This document shows positions 7,720 to 15,998 of a DNA stretch of 27,603 nt, piece after piece (the stretch's first letter is position 1; the number at the start of each line of letters is the position of its first letter). Source of the DNA: Euprymna scolopes (taxonomy: Eukaryota > Mollusca > Cephalopoda > Sepiida > Sepiolidae); contig CM044519.1 of assembly GCA_024364805.1 (NCBI GenBank), positions 4,026,394 through 4,053,996 on the forward strand, read 5' to 3'. The position numbers and the translations under genes were made by a program. Under the pieces are notes generated by a model. It worked only from the letters and a program-made list of their open reading frames with translations. It ran no database searches and was not told where the DNA came from.

Positions 7720-7771
<52 letters not shown>
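7720..7771. repeat. (GT)n(AT)n compound microsatellite
   Basis: GT repeats passing into AT repeats. Confidence 0.9.
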
Positions 7772-7773
<2 letters not shown>

Positions 7774-8130
7774 TGTGCACAAATATTTAATTGTTTATTT
7801 TCAGATGGAATTGAGCTTTTTGTTTGTTTGTTTTTTTAACGGAAAAATGATAAAATAGAAATGTTTTCATATAAAAGCAAAACAAAAATATGCATTATGG
7901 AATTTTTTTTTTGTTTCTCTTGTTTTGTATGATTTGAATGTACCTCCTCCCCTCTCGTTTATCCTTCTACTCAATTCTTACACCCTCACTCACGTAAATG
8001 AATACAGCATATGCATGCGTACATTTATTCCCTCTTCGTTTCTTGAATTAAAATCTATAAAATTATTATTGCATTTCATTCTACTTAAACAAAGAATACT
8101 GTTAAGCTCTTTACGATTGTCGTTAAAAAC

Positions 8131-8185
<55 letters not shown>

Positions 8186-8748
8186 GTTAAAACACACACA
8201 TATATATATATAAATTCATATCTGTGTGATTGTTTATTTTTGCTATCGATTCCATTACCTTTTAATGCGCATGGTAGAAAGTAAGGCGTTTTTCTCATTC
8301 ATTTCAAAGGTGTGTGTATGGAGGGGGGACACACACTTTTCAAAATCGAATATATATCTGTTAATATAAAGTTAACTGTATATATGTTTATATATTTCTA
8401 TCCATAGGATTCACTCCTAAACTAATTAACTGATCATTATGAATTTTCGAACACAGCTGCTAGGTGTAAAGTGTCTTAAGGTGGATTACTTTTAGTTTAA
8501 TATAGTTTTATTCAAAGATAGATCCAATGGAAGGTATGCTATAAAAAAAATATCTACCATGTGATAAAAGATCCAGTGGAAGATATGTTGTTGCATTGAG
8601 TATGGTGAAGTCAGAAAATGTCTATTATGCAATAAAGATTCAGTGACAAGGTGAAAGAACTGTTTATGTAAATTCAGATGACTCCATTTTTTGTGAAATT
8701 TGAACAAAAGGTATTAAACGTATTAAACAAAAGGTATTAAACGTGAGT
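7772..8748. other. Unassigned interval with simple repeats
   Basis: Contains (AT)n(CA)n at 8134-8212. A loosely repeated phrase GATCCA.TGGAAG.TATG occurs at 8521 and 8570, and a 19-bp tandem AACAAAAGGTATTAAACGT at 8703-8745 (broken by one partial unit). No gene recognised. Confidence 0.45.
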
Positions 8749-8772
8749 TATATATATATATATATATATATA
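8749..8772. repeat. (TA)n microsatellite
   Basis: Precedes the plus-strand retrozyme-like copy by about 15 bases. Confidence 0.9.
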
Positions 8773-8786
8773 ATCATGTTTAATAC

Positions 8787-9034
8787 CTCTATAATGCTCT
8801 CTATCTTGGGTTGAACATATTGGGAAGTGATATACAAACTGCCATTAGCGTGTTAAGTGACGCTTTTTGTGTCGAGCTTAGGCATTTGGACGATGTCAAA
8901 ACATCGTTAATTCACTACTTGCATAGCAGCAGCCAAATAGCGTAATGGTAAGAAGCCTTGACTGTCGTTTAGGTAGTTGCCTGTCTAGCTGCACTGATGA
9001 GCTATGATACAGCAAAACAGTACTGTATGTGGGT

Positions 9035-9035
<1 letters not shown>
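8787..9035 (+). mobile_element. Retrozyme-like unit, plus-strand copy with one hammerhead
   Basis: The reverse complement of this stretch matches 6230-6500: CTATCTTGGGTTGA, TTGGGAAGT, AAACTGCCATTAGCGT, CTTAGGCATTTG, GTTAATTCAC, AGCAGCAGC and the terminal hammerhead. It carries a good Pol III A box TAGCGTAATGG near 8938-8948. About 30 bp between the A box and the hammerhead, including the B-box region, are missing relative to the other copy. AT tracts flank both sides (8749-8772 and 9038-9071). Confidence 0.7.
8988..9034 (+). ncRNA. Type I hammerhead ribozyme with palindromic helix III (core G changed)
   Basis: TGCA (helix I strand), CTGATGA (8994-9000), helix II GCTA-TGATA-CAGC, AAAA in place of GAAA (9014-9017), helix III ACAG-TA-CTGT (9017-9026), H17 = A (9027), then TGTG pairing with TGCA as helix I (with G-U pairs). 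The expected cut is after 9027. The two-base loop over a self-complementary helix III fits hammerheads that work as dimers. The G12 change and a weakened helix II pair make this copy probably inactive; the sister copy at 6521 keeps GAAA. Confidence 0.65.

Positions 9036-9037
<2 letters not shown>

Positions 9038-9071
<34 letters not shown>
9038..9071. repeat. (AT)n microsatellite
   Basis: Abuts the hammerhead end of the plus-strand retrozyme-like copy. Confidence 0.9.
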
Positions 9072-9073
<2 letters not shown>

Positions 9074-9500
9074 GTGGAAATGTTTCCTTAATTATATTTC
9101 ACCTTTTAATTATACCAATGTTTTAATTTATTTAGCTCGATGTAATTACAAAGCATATAAAAAATAAATGACAAAAGTCTATATTCCAATTTTCAAGATG
9201 TTGACCATCTTACCATTTATTTCTTTAAGTAAGTTTACATGCACGATTCTTGACAGAAATCATTCATTTAATTATTATATCAGTCAATAAGTTTATTTCG
9301 CCCTTAACACATCAGAAGAAAAAAACACTTATCAATTTTAAAAGAAAATAAAGGAAGGGGTGGGGATTGTGTTGAAAAAGAAACAGGAAAAAGCATTGAG
9401 GATAAAAGAAAGGAAGGTAAAGATGGGAATAGAAAGAAAGAAAGTGGAGAGAAAGAAAAAAGGTAAACATGCTCATGAATGTGTAGCGACATATTATGTT
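9072..9500. other. Unassigned interval with a purine-rich tract
   Basis: 9310-9470 is strongly purine-rich (A/G) on the plus strand. The open frame on the opposite strand there is a low-complexity artefact. No gene recognised. Confidence 0.45.
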
Positions 9501-9668
9501 AAATAAATAAAAAAGTATATATATATATAATTACATTTTGTCATTCCTGAGGAAAAAAAGAAATATATTCTAAAAATATATAACGTTTATGTTATATATT
9601 TTTGGAGTATATTTTCTTTCTTCTCAGGAATGACAAAATGTAATTATGTATATATACTTTTTATTTAT
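9501..9668. mobile_element. Long perfect-type hairpin (MITE-like), about 78-bp arms
   Basis: AAATAAATAAAAAAGTATAT at the left mirrors ATATACTTTTTATTTAT at the right. Inside, ATTACATTTTGTCATTCCTG (9531-9550) is matched by CAGGAATGACAAAATGTAAT (9625-9644). The arms meet at a GTTTAT loop near 9585-9590. No coding capacity. A transcript would form a near-continuous double strand. I cannot assign a superfamily. Confidence 0.75.
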
Positions 9669-9776
9669 CTGAACTCTTCTGTATTACTCTTCTCATCTTG
9701 GATGTTTTCTCATAACATTTTTACCAATGTAACCTCCGACTTCAGATGTGTCATGTTGAACTTGTGAATCTGCCTT
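9669..9776 (-). mobile_element. tRNA-SINE tail, minus strand (family of 10871)
   Basis: On the minus strand GTTCAACATGACACATCTGAAG, discontinuously matched, then TCGGAGGTTACATTG and CATCCAAGATGAGAAGAGTA follow the order of the tail at 11098-11190. The tRNA-like head is absent (5'-truncated). It lies head-to-head with the next SINE copy. Confidence 0.6.
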
Positions 9777-9785
9777 AAATTTTGC

Positions 9786-10660
9786 AAAAACCCGTGATGC
9801 AATGGATAAAAGTACTAATAATAATCAATCCTAAGTGATTGTCTTCTGAAAGTTGAAGGTTCAATCTTCAATATGGGCAATACTAAGAATACGATAATGC
9901 ATAATTTAAATCATCAACTTGGTTATGACTTGCAGAAAAGCTACCCCTGCGTAATAAATAAAAGACTCCATTGAAAATCATCATCTGGGCAGGATAAGCT
10001 GCTTCTAGCAGCTTATCCTGCCTTGACAGTTCAAAATACACTTCGTAGCCTAGTGGGGGATGCCCTTTTCTCTTTCCTGCAACCTCTTTCCCACAGAAGA
10101 GACGTTGCGAGCCTGTGCTTTATCATCATTTTCATGGCAAGTGCTCATTTGAGCTCCAATCTATGGTCCCTCCTGGCTTGACTTTCATGAAAAGCACTCG
10201 TCTAGTTGAAACCATTATCAATAATTTCCCCCACTTTTTATCTGTGCCTAAACCTAAGCATAGATTCCATGAACAAAGCTTCTTTCTTAGAGCTGCACGC
10301 CTGTGGAACTCTGTTCGATTTTCCTGCTTTCCAACTGGCTACAATATGGTCGTCTTCAAGTCCAACGTGAACAAGTTCTTGATTAACCATCAACCTTAAA
10401 TAATCCATTTTACCAAATTTCCACTACGACATTTTCCCATTGACTACTGTGCACTCATTAATCCTTATCCTCGAGTGGCCTCTGGGCCTTGATAAGTGAC
10501 TCCTTTGTAAAAAAAAAAAAAAAAAAAAAAATTCTTTAGATTTGCTGAATTCGACAAGATTCACATGAAGAAGGTAGGAGGTTACATAAGTCGAACCATT
10601 CTGAGAATAACATCCAAGATAATAAAAGTAAGTTATAAGAATACTATAATGTAAAATTTT
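9786..10660 (+). mobile_element. tRNA-derived SINE, interrupted by a LINE
   Basis: The A box is CCCGTGATGCAATGGATA (9790-9808 region) and the B box GGTTCAATCTT (9858-9868). The body GTTATGACTTGCAGAAAAGC follows to about 9978. The tail resumes at 10532 with ATTCTTTAGATTTGCTGAAT and TCGACAAGATTCACATGAAG. Comparison with 20000-20060 shows that the tail continues exactly where the head stops, so the 550 bp between are an insertion. Non-coding; transcribed, if at all, by Pol III. Confidence 0.7.
9979..10531 (+). mobile_element. LINE 3' end (family A) inserted into the SINE
   Basis: Contains the C-terminus of a CR1/Jockey-like reverse transcriptase: LSHRRDVASLC, then an intact frame 10115-10399 with FHGKCSFELQSMVPPG, RLVETIINNFPHF, FFLRAARLWNSV and FKSNVNKFLINHQP. 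This follows the family pattern HRR.VASL, F.GRCS.EL, SFF.RTA.LWNSLP, FK..VN..L. One frame change lies between the first motif and the rest. Poly(A) at 10509-10531 ends it. The 5' truncation begins with a 15-bp hairpin (9988-10022). A second 3' end of this family lies at 12300. Confidence 0.8.
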
Positions 10661-10664
10661 GTGA

Positions 10665-10796
10665 CGTTTTATAATATTTATACATTACACCCTAACTTTT
10701 TTTTTTTTATTATTGATGTTGTTATTTTTCTTTTCCCTTTGCAAAACTCATTCATCTTCTGCAATGTAAAAAAAAAAAAACATTTTTTTCTATAAA
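10665..10796. other. T-rich spacer
   Basis: T-run and A-run sequence between the interrupted SINE and the satellite-like repeat. Nothing else is seen. Confidence 0.4.
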
Positions 10797-11430
10797 ACAA
10801 TCGAACCAAATCCCATGAATAAATATTTGAAGATACAAAGAACTTGAAGCACAAAACCTTTTTCTCAAATTACCCGTGGCGCAGTGGTTAGAGTACTTAG
10901 AAAAAATCAATTGTAAAAGTGATATTTTCCTGAAGGTTGAAGGTTCAATACTCAGTGTGGGCGACCGAAAAATACAATTGCGAATTACTTAGGACCTCTA
11001 TCTAATCATGGCTGATGGAACGAGAACATGCTAACCCTGTAAAGTAAGAGTTCTGTTCAAAATTCCATCAAAATTCCTGAGTTCTGACAGAAGCATTCCC
11101 GAATTCAACAAGATACATCTGAAGAAGGTCGGAGGTTACATCAACTGAAACGGTGTGAAAATCACACTCAAGATGAGAACAGTAGTCTGACGAATCCAAA
11201 TAATATAAATAACCAATCCTCATCTCAAAAATTCAGATACATCATACTAGATTCAACATTGAATAACCCAAAAAGGATTAATATACCATAAAAGAAAACG
11301 ATCAAACCAAACTCGATGAATAAATATTCTAAGATATAAAGAACCGGAAGCATCAAACACTTTTCCCAAATTACTGTATGATTCAGCATTAAATAACCTG
11401 AAAAAGGTTGATATAATGTAAAACCAAACA
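10797..11430. repeat. Satellite-like tandem repeat (about 137-bp unit), split by a SINE
   Basis: 10797-10873 (AACAATCGAACCAAATCCCA and on) and 11300-11378 (GATCAAACCAAACTCGATGA and on) are matching unit starts. 11245-11290 (GATTCAACATTGAATAACCC) and 11386-11425 (GATTCAGCATTAAATAACCT) are matching unit ends. Unit 1 is therefore cut by the SINE at 10871-11205, and unit 2 is whole. A dispersed unit lies at 4876-5025. Confidence 0.55.
10871..11205 (+). mobile_element. tRNA-derived SINE, full-length copy
   Basis: A box TGGCGCAGTGG (10877-10887, perfect to TRGCNNAGYGG) and B box GGTTCAATACT (10942-10952). Then the body (AATCATGGCTGATGGAACGAG) and a tail with GAATTCAACAAGATACATCTGAAGA, discontinuously shared with the other copies. 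The tail core CTGAAGA ... CTGAAAC and the phrase AAGATGAGA.CA.TAGTC are shared with the SINE at 928-1350, so the two SINE families share a 3' tail. A common tail is usually how a SINE borrows its partner LINE. Confidence 0.75.
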
Positions 11431-11457
11431 AATTATTAATCCTCATCTCAATTATTG

Positions 11458-12009
11458 TTTAAAAAAACAAAAACAAATATATAGCAAATAAATGTTATCA
11501 AAGGCAAGGTAAGTTACTCTTCTACCTATCTGCAAAAGTTTTTAGTGGTTTTACTCACTTTAAAACGTGTAATCGGTTCAAAAATCATACAGTGTTTTTC
11601 GATATATGTGAAAAAGAAAACTGGCAGCATGCTCGCTGCTGACATGGTAAGTTTGGGAAAATGAGTTCAAACAAACAAATTATACAAAATACTGTTAGAA
11701 ACCCATCGAATCTATGTCCACTTGTGTCATGAGTCACTTGTGAGTGAGTTTCTAACAGTATTTTGAATATATATTTTTTTGTTTTAACTCGTTTTCTCAA
11801 ACTTACCATGTTCAACAGCGAGCATGACGCCATTTGCATTTTTCAAATACATCGTTAAACACTTTACATTTTTCGAGTTGAATAAACACGTTACATTAAA
11901 TAAAAACACTAAAAAAATTATCCAGTTAAGTAGAAAAGTAACTTATCTTGCCTTTGATAATATTTATTTGTTATATATTTGTGTTTTTTGTTTTGTTTTC
12001 TTTCTCTCT

Positions 12010-12045
<36 letters not shown>

Positions 12046-12083
12046 ACAACTTTTCGAATCTATGTGTATAGTAATACAAACCC
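11458..12083. mobile_element. Foldback DNA transposon, copy 1 (left tip lost)
   Basis: The left arm from CAAATAAATGTTATCAAAGG (11484) and the right arm to TGATAATATTTATTTG (11958-11973) are reverse complements over some 230 bp. They meet near 11725 between AATACTGTTAGAAACCC and GTTTCTAACAGTATT. The right tip is GACAACTTTTCGAATC...ACAAACCC (12044-12083), matching the copy at 18106. A (TC)n(T)n expansion (11999-12044) has grown inside the right arm. The left outer 40 bp are missing and no target duplication is seen. No transposase is encoded. Confidence 0.75.
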
Positions 12084-12274
12084 ATTTTGGTCAAAATCAT
12101 CTGTTCATTCTCTCATCAGATTATTTCGATTATCGATACTTATCAAAGACATTCCAATAAAAAAATCTACACAAGAATACTCCCAGGCACATCAAGTACC
12201 TTCATGTGAAATTTATTAAAAAAAGATCGGTCCAATAGTTTCTGAGTCTACAGGAGCTCTCTCTCTCTCACAGA
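12084..12274 (-). mobile_element. Possible Helitron 5'-end fragment
   Basis: On the minus strand it begins TCTGTGAGAGAGAG next to an A, and contains CTGTAGACTCAGAAACTATT. That phrase recurs as CTTATAGACTCTGAAATGGC (minus strand) near 24810-24829. Such phrases occur in the 5' parts of non-autonomous Helitrons. No 3' end is found. Confidence 0.35.
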
Positions 12275-12299
12275 TATATATACACTGACAAAGTTCCTT

Positions 12300-12490
12300 T
12301 TATATGGTTGTCTTCAAGTCTAACGTAAACAAGTTTTTGATTAGCCGTTCCATATAAGTTAACAAATTTACCGAATCTCCATTACTAACGGTTACTATAT
12401 TGTTCAATTTCTACTGTACACTCTTTAACCCTCATCCTCGAGTGGTCTCTTGGCCTTGATAAGTGGTGATGCCTATGTAAATATATATAA
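12300..12490 (+). mobile_element. LINE family A 3' end, short truncated copy
   Basis: TATGGTTGTCTTCAAGTCTA, then ACGTAAACAAGTTTTTGATTA and a 3' UTR with CCTCATCCTCGAGTGG and GGCCTTGATAAGTG match 10347-10500 closely. Only the last codons of the RT frame and the 3' UTR remain. It ends in a short TA-rich tract instead of poly(A). Confidence 0.8.
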
Positions 12491-12599
12491 TAGATGGATA
12501 GGGATTATTTATACGCAATAATTTGCTGATAATTTTGCGTTGATGTTGTTCGCATTGTTGGATTGGTTGTTTTCATAAAAGTCCTGTAAGCAAAGTTTG

Positions 12600-12708
12600 A
12601 TAAAAAAAAAAAAAAAATGGAAGTGGAAATAAAATCTATTTTTGTGTCATCTTTTTTTAGAAAATTAAAGATTTGAGTTTTTTATTTTTTTCCCATAATT
12701 TTTTTCCG

Positions 12709-12739
<31 letters not shown>

Positions 12740-13010
12740 GCAGGCGGTTATTTAATGAGTTCAGAACCCCCCCCCCAAAAAAAAAAAAACACGAGAGTGA
12801 AAAACAACTGATATTAAACACCATACTTATATTCTTTTTTATCTCTTCCTTTCCCCTATTTTTCTCTGTTCCTTCCCTCTGCTTTTCTGTCTTTCCCCCA
12901 TTTTCCTCTCTATCTTTCACGTTTTTCTCTGTTCCTTTTCCCCGTCTTCCTCCCTGTCTTTCTCTTTTCTTTTTGCCCGTTTCTCTCACCTTTTAGTCTG
13001 TCTTTCTTTT
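12600..13010. repeat. Pyrimidine-rich tract with C/A runs
   Basis: (TC)n at 12713-12740, a C9A13 block at 12768-12790 and a CT-rich stretch to 13010. The open frames on both strands are low-complexity artefacts and I do not call them. Confidence 0.7.
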
Positions 13011-13014
13011 TCTG

Positions 13015-13295
13015 ATATTCCTTCCCTCTCCTAATTTCCAATTTAATACAAACCAACGACCATCAGCTTAAAATCTAGACTGTAGTCTAAGCCTGACAGA
13101 ATTAAAAAAGCATCAATCAAACACAGTCCATCAACTTGAGATACAGAAACCAAAATCTCGTCCCTAGTTGTCTTTCTTGGAATGTATGTAGATATCAGTT
13201 GACCCACACTTTTTAGATTCACCAGTTGTTCATCTATGGACAGAAAACAAATTGTCCAATGTGTCTGTTAGATGATGGTTGGTTGTTTTTGTTTT
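13015..13295 (-). mobile_element. piggyBac-type transposase remnant
   Basis: Minus-strand translation includes LSIDEQLVNLKSVGQLIST followed by YIPRKTTRDEILVSVSQVDG. piggyBac/PGBD proteins have (S/T)IDEQLV.FRGR..FRQYIP.KP.K.GIK at their catalytic D.E region. The match is confined to this block. The following KPAK.G.K is eroded, no start, no zinc-binding C-terminus and no TTAA-flanked ends are seen, so this is a decayed internal fragment. Assignment rests on one motif. Confidence 0.5.
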
Positions 13296-13299
13296 ACGG

Positions 13300-13730
13300 C
13301 ATATCAACCCTTTTTAATGCCGAATCCAAATATTTTGAAGATTTTTTTTAATAGAATATATTTGTTGTTTTCAAGTCGGTTTCTATTTAACCCATAGTTG
13401 GGACCCTAACAGGTACTACTACTCCGGGTCAGAGTGGAGCTGGGAGCAACGGTAATTAAAGGGTGGCTCCACACTCCTCAAAGCCCGCAAGTTGGGGCCT
13501 CACCACTGGATATAGTTTAAGGTCGTATCCAGGACCGTCTGTTAGATGAAGTGGACATAATCTTAATTGATTTTTCTTCTCAGCATGTGTGCCTCTACTT
13601 TTAAGAAGTGAGTACTTTTTCCAAGGATGGAAAAACCAAATTCCTCCCATTGCAGGACTGCTGTTTGCAACATGCATCTACGCATCCTCACTGAACATGC
13701 ATCAGCATCCATTGGCATCATTAATGTTCA
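13300..13730. other. Unassigned interval
   Basis: It is somewhat GC-richer than its surroundings (13390-13560). The short open frames on both strands (13456-13677, 13589-13840) have no family resemblance. Confidence 0.35.
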
Positions 13731-14144
13731 TCTATAATATAAATCTCCCCTATCTGTTTGAATGTATGTATGTATGTCTGCCTAAAACTTTTGACAGAGA
13801 CGACGGATTTTCACGAGATTGGTATCGTTTTGAAGCTTGACCCTTCGAACGACAAATATCGAAAAATTGGCTAAAAACATTAATTCCTTCATTTACAACA
13901 GGGAGGGTCGCTTTTTTCGCCAATATTTTCAAAAGTCATCCCCTCTTTTCAATTGACTAGCCTTAATTTAAACCTTTGCCACTTCCAGTTAGGTGGTGAA
14001 TGCAACGGCAAAAAATTTTTTTTTTTTTTTTCACATTTTCTTCCTCCTTCGCAGTATGGGTTCGTGCCTGTTTGCCTACTTTTTTTTTTTTTTTGCTCAG
14101 CACACACCTCTAAACACCCAGGCAACATCGGGCACCCAGGCTAG
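13731..14144 (+). mobile_element. Non-autonomous Helitron, 414 bp, both ends present
   Basis: Starts A|TCTATAATATAAATCTCCCC followed by a TGTATGTATGTATGTCTG stretch, a common Helitron 5' pattern. It ends CACCCAGGCAACATCGGGCACCCAGGCTAG|T, in which CCCAGGCAACATCGGG can fold. A|T flanks fit Helitron insertion. Internally T-runs at 14017 and 14080 and no transposase. The 3' 100 bp match the copy ending at 14816. Confidence 0.7.
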
Positions 14145-14149
14145 TATTT

Positions 14150-14640
14150 AATATATATATATATATATAATGTGTGTGTGCAAAAGTGGTGTGCATGTGT
14201 TTTTGTATCTCCAGGAAAGGCTTTTGGGGGGGGTACTATTTTTTTACAACTTTTTATATACTCCCTAGATCATAATATCTATGATTTGCGAATGGACGTC
14301 GTATCTAGATTTATTAACATCGACTTTTATAAAATTTATGCTATTCTATCCTCTTGCGTGTTTGTTGGTGTTTTTCGTATGAAAGCAAAACTAAAGCAGA
14401 AGCATCTTCCCAGCCTTTCATGCTGGGACGTCCAGAAAGCAATCGGCTTTGATCAATGGGGGGGGGCCCTTATTTCAGACAATTGCTGTTCATTTGGACA
14501 CTTCCTTTTTGTGGGGAGTTGGTTTTCTCCAACATCATAGGAAAACAAACAAATAAATGAAACAGCAGAAAGCTGAACTGGCCTCCAGCCAACATTTCTG
14601 CTAGTCGACTTTTTGATTAACATTGCTAAATTTTAACACT
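14150..14640. other. Unassigned interval
   Basis: An open frame of 122 codons (14172-14540, plus) has no recognisable domain and spans G-runs (14226, 14459), so I do not call it a gene. CCAGCCTTTCATGCTGG (14410-14426) is a short palindrome. Confidence 0.35.
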
Positions 14641-14659
14641 TTTCACTTCCTATGACCTC

Positions 14660-14816
14660 CTAGCGTAGCTGTAAAATGTCACGTTTTCTTTCACTTTCTT
14701 TTCTGCCTTCGGGTTCGAGTCTTCCTCCCTACTAACTTTTTTTGGGGGGAGCGGGTGGGGTGGGGGGCTCAACACACACCTCCAAACACCCGGGCAACGC
14801 TGGGTACCCCGGCTAG
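14660..14816 (+). mobile_element. Helitron 3' end
   Basis: CAACACACACCTCCAAACAC then CCGGGCAACGCTGGG, TACCCCGGCTAG|T matches the end of the 13731 element (CACACACCTCTAAACACCCA). The internal CTGCCTTCGGGTTCGAGTCT corresponds to CTCCTTCGCAGTATGGGTTC there. The 5' end cannot be placed, so it is either truncated or diverged. Confidence 0.6.
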
Positions 14817-15640
14817 TAAAATATAAAGAAGCAAACATAAAATATTCACAACGAAACATGTTTAAAGGGTTCATCGTTTCTGATATTTTGACTCGATTGG
14901 AAAGTTTTTGTAAAGCCAAGTTTTAGACTGAGAGAAAAAGAAAAAAGAAGAGGATGAAAGAAAGTGGGAGCAGAAAGAGGGAGTGGGGTTAGATATAAAA
15001 AGGAGTACACAAAAAAGGAAGTAAAGGGAGCAGATAGAGTACTAAATTTGTCATCCGGTGTATGAGCAGTTTAAAAAAATTCCTAATTTTTGTTTATTTA
15101 TTTTTTTAAATTTAATTTTCAGTAATTTTATAGATGCCCCTCTGCTACATCACCAGGCTCATCTCTATTATAGAAAAAAAAAAAGATAAATTAAATTTAA
15201 CTTATTTTTGGTGATTACGTTTAAACATTCTGAAAAACTTGGCAAAAAGAAAAAACAATATTTTAAAATTTAGAGAGGGGATCAATACTGTATATAAATT
15301 TAACGTAAAACGATACCCCATTTCCAGGTCATACTAGCTGTTTAAATCAGTTAATCAAGTGTATTTTACTACTAACATTCTGAGTGGTGAAATCGTAAAG
15401 CCACACACGAGTCTAAAAAAATCAAATAAATGCCCTCAAGAAAACGAACGTGCAGAATTTATCTTCCGTAGCATTAAAAAAAAAAAAAAAAAAAAAAAAT
15501 CAGAGTGTTAATGCAATAATACAATTTTCTTTATAACTAATAAAATGCATTTTCTTTCTAGATATTTCAAAATGAAAATTTGAAATTAGCATAGTGCAAA
15601 CATAATCAAGGATTCAGTTGTATATTACGGAGAAAGACAG
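14817..15640. other. Unassigned AT-rich interval
   Basis: Purine-rich run 14930-15040, A-run 15174-15184 and poly(A) 15474-15499. No tRNA-like head, RT motif or reading frame goes with the poly(A). Confidence 0.4.
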
Positions 15641-15654
15641 TTTTGTTATGTGCC

Positions 15655-15994
15655 TGTTTTACAAATAATGGAATGTGCTCTGATGAACTCGTTGCACTTG
15701 TGCCCCCTCTATGTACATATTCCTGACAAACCCGCTTAGCAATAAAATCTCACTCCTTCATTGTTGAGTTCCACAAATGCCAGAAAGCTTTCTATTCTAA
15801 TAGTTTTTTTTTCCCTCAAATAGCTAGACTTTGGAATTTCCTACCTGCTTCCCTGATGTGCAGAAGTTTAAATGTAATGTAAACCAACATCTTGTTAATT
15901 TTTCCTAGGTATCGTCCCAAATAGTAGCCCCTTACATCCAAGTGGCGATATGCCTTGTTAAGGGTGAATGTGAGTTAAAAAAAAAAAAAAAAAA
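15655..15994 (+). mobile_element. LINE family B 3' end with poly(A)
   Basis: An eroded RT C-terminus (minus the usual start) gives ARLWNFLPASL after AFYSNSFF-like residues, then a 3' UTR AATAGTAGCCCCTTACATCC, CGATATGCCTTGTTA and a poly(A) at 15976-15994. The copies at 23250 (minus) and 23800 (plus) share CCAGAAAGC.TTCTA.TCTAATAG and the 3' UTR. The frame is broken. Confidence 0.75.
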
Positions 15995-15998
15995 TCAA

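Noticed and set aside
11824-12219. 131-codon plus-strand frame
   Set aside because: Runs through the foldback arm and a 32-base T run coding for a phenylalanine stretch; no family resemblance.
12657-12996. 110- and 107-codon frames on opposite strands
   Set aside because: Mutually overlapping low-complexity frames over CT-rich sequence with C9 and A13 runs.
14172-14540. 122-codon plus-strand frame as a host gene
   Set aside because: No recognisable domain, spans homopolymer G runs and lies between two Helitron ends; no splice context.
15474-15499. Poly(A) tail of a retrotransposed copy
   Set aside because: No RT, SINE head or repeated 3' UTR precedes it; it may be a simple A run.
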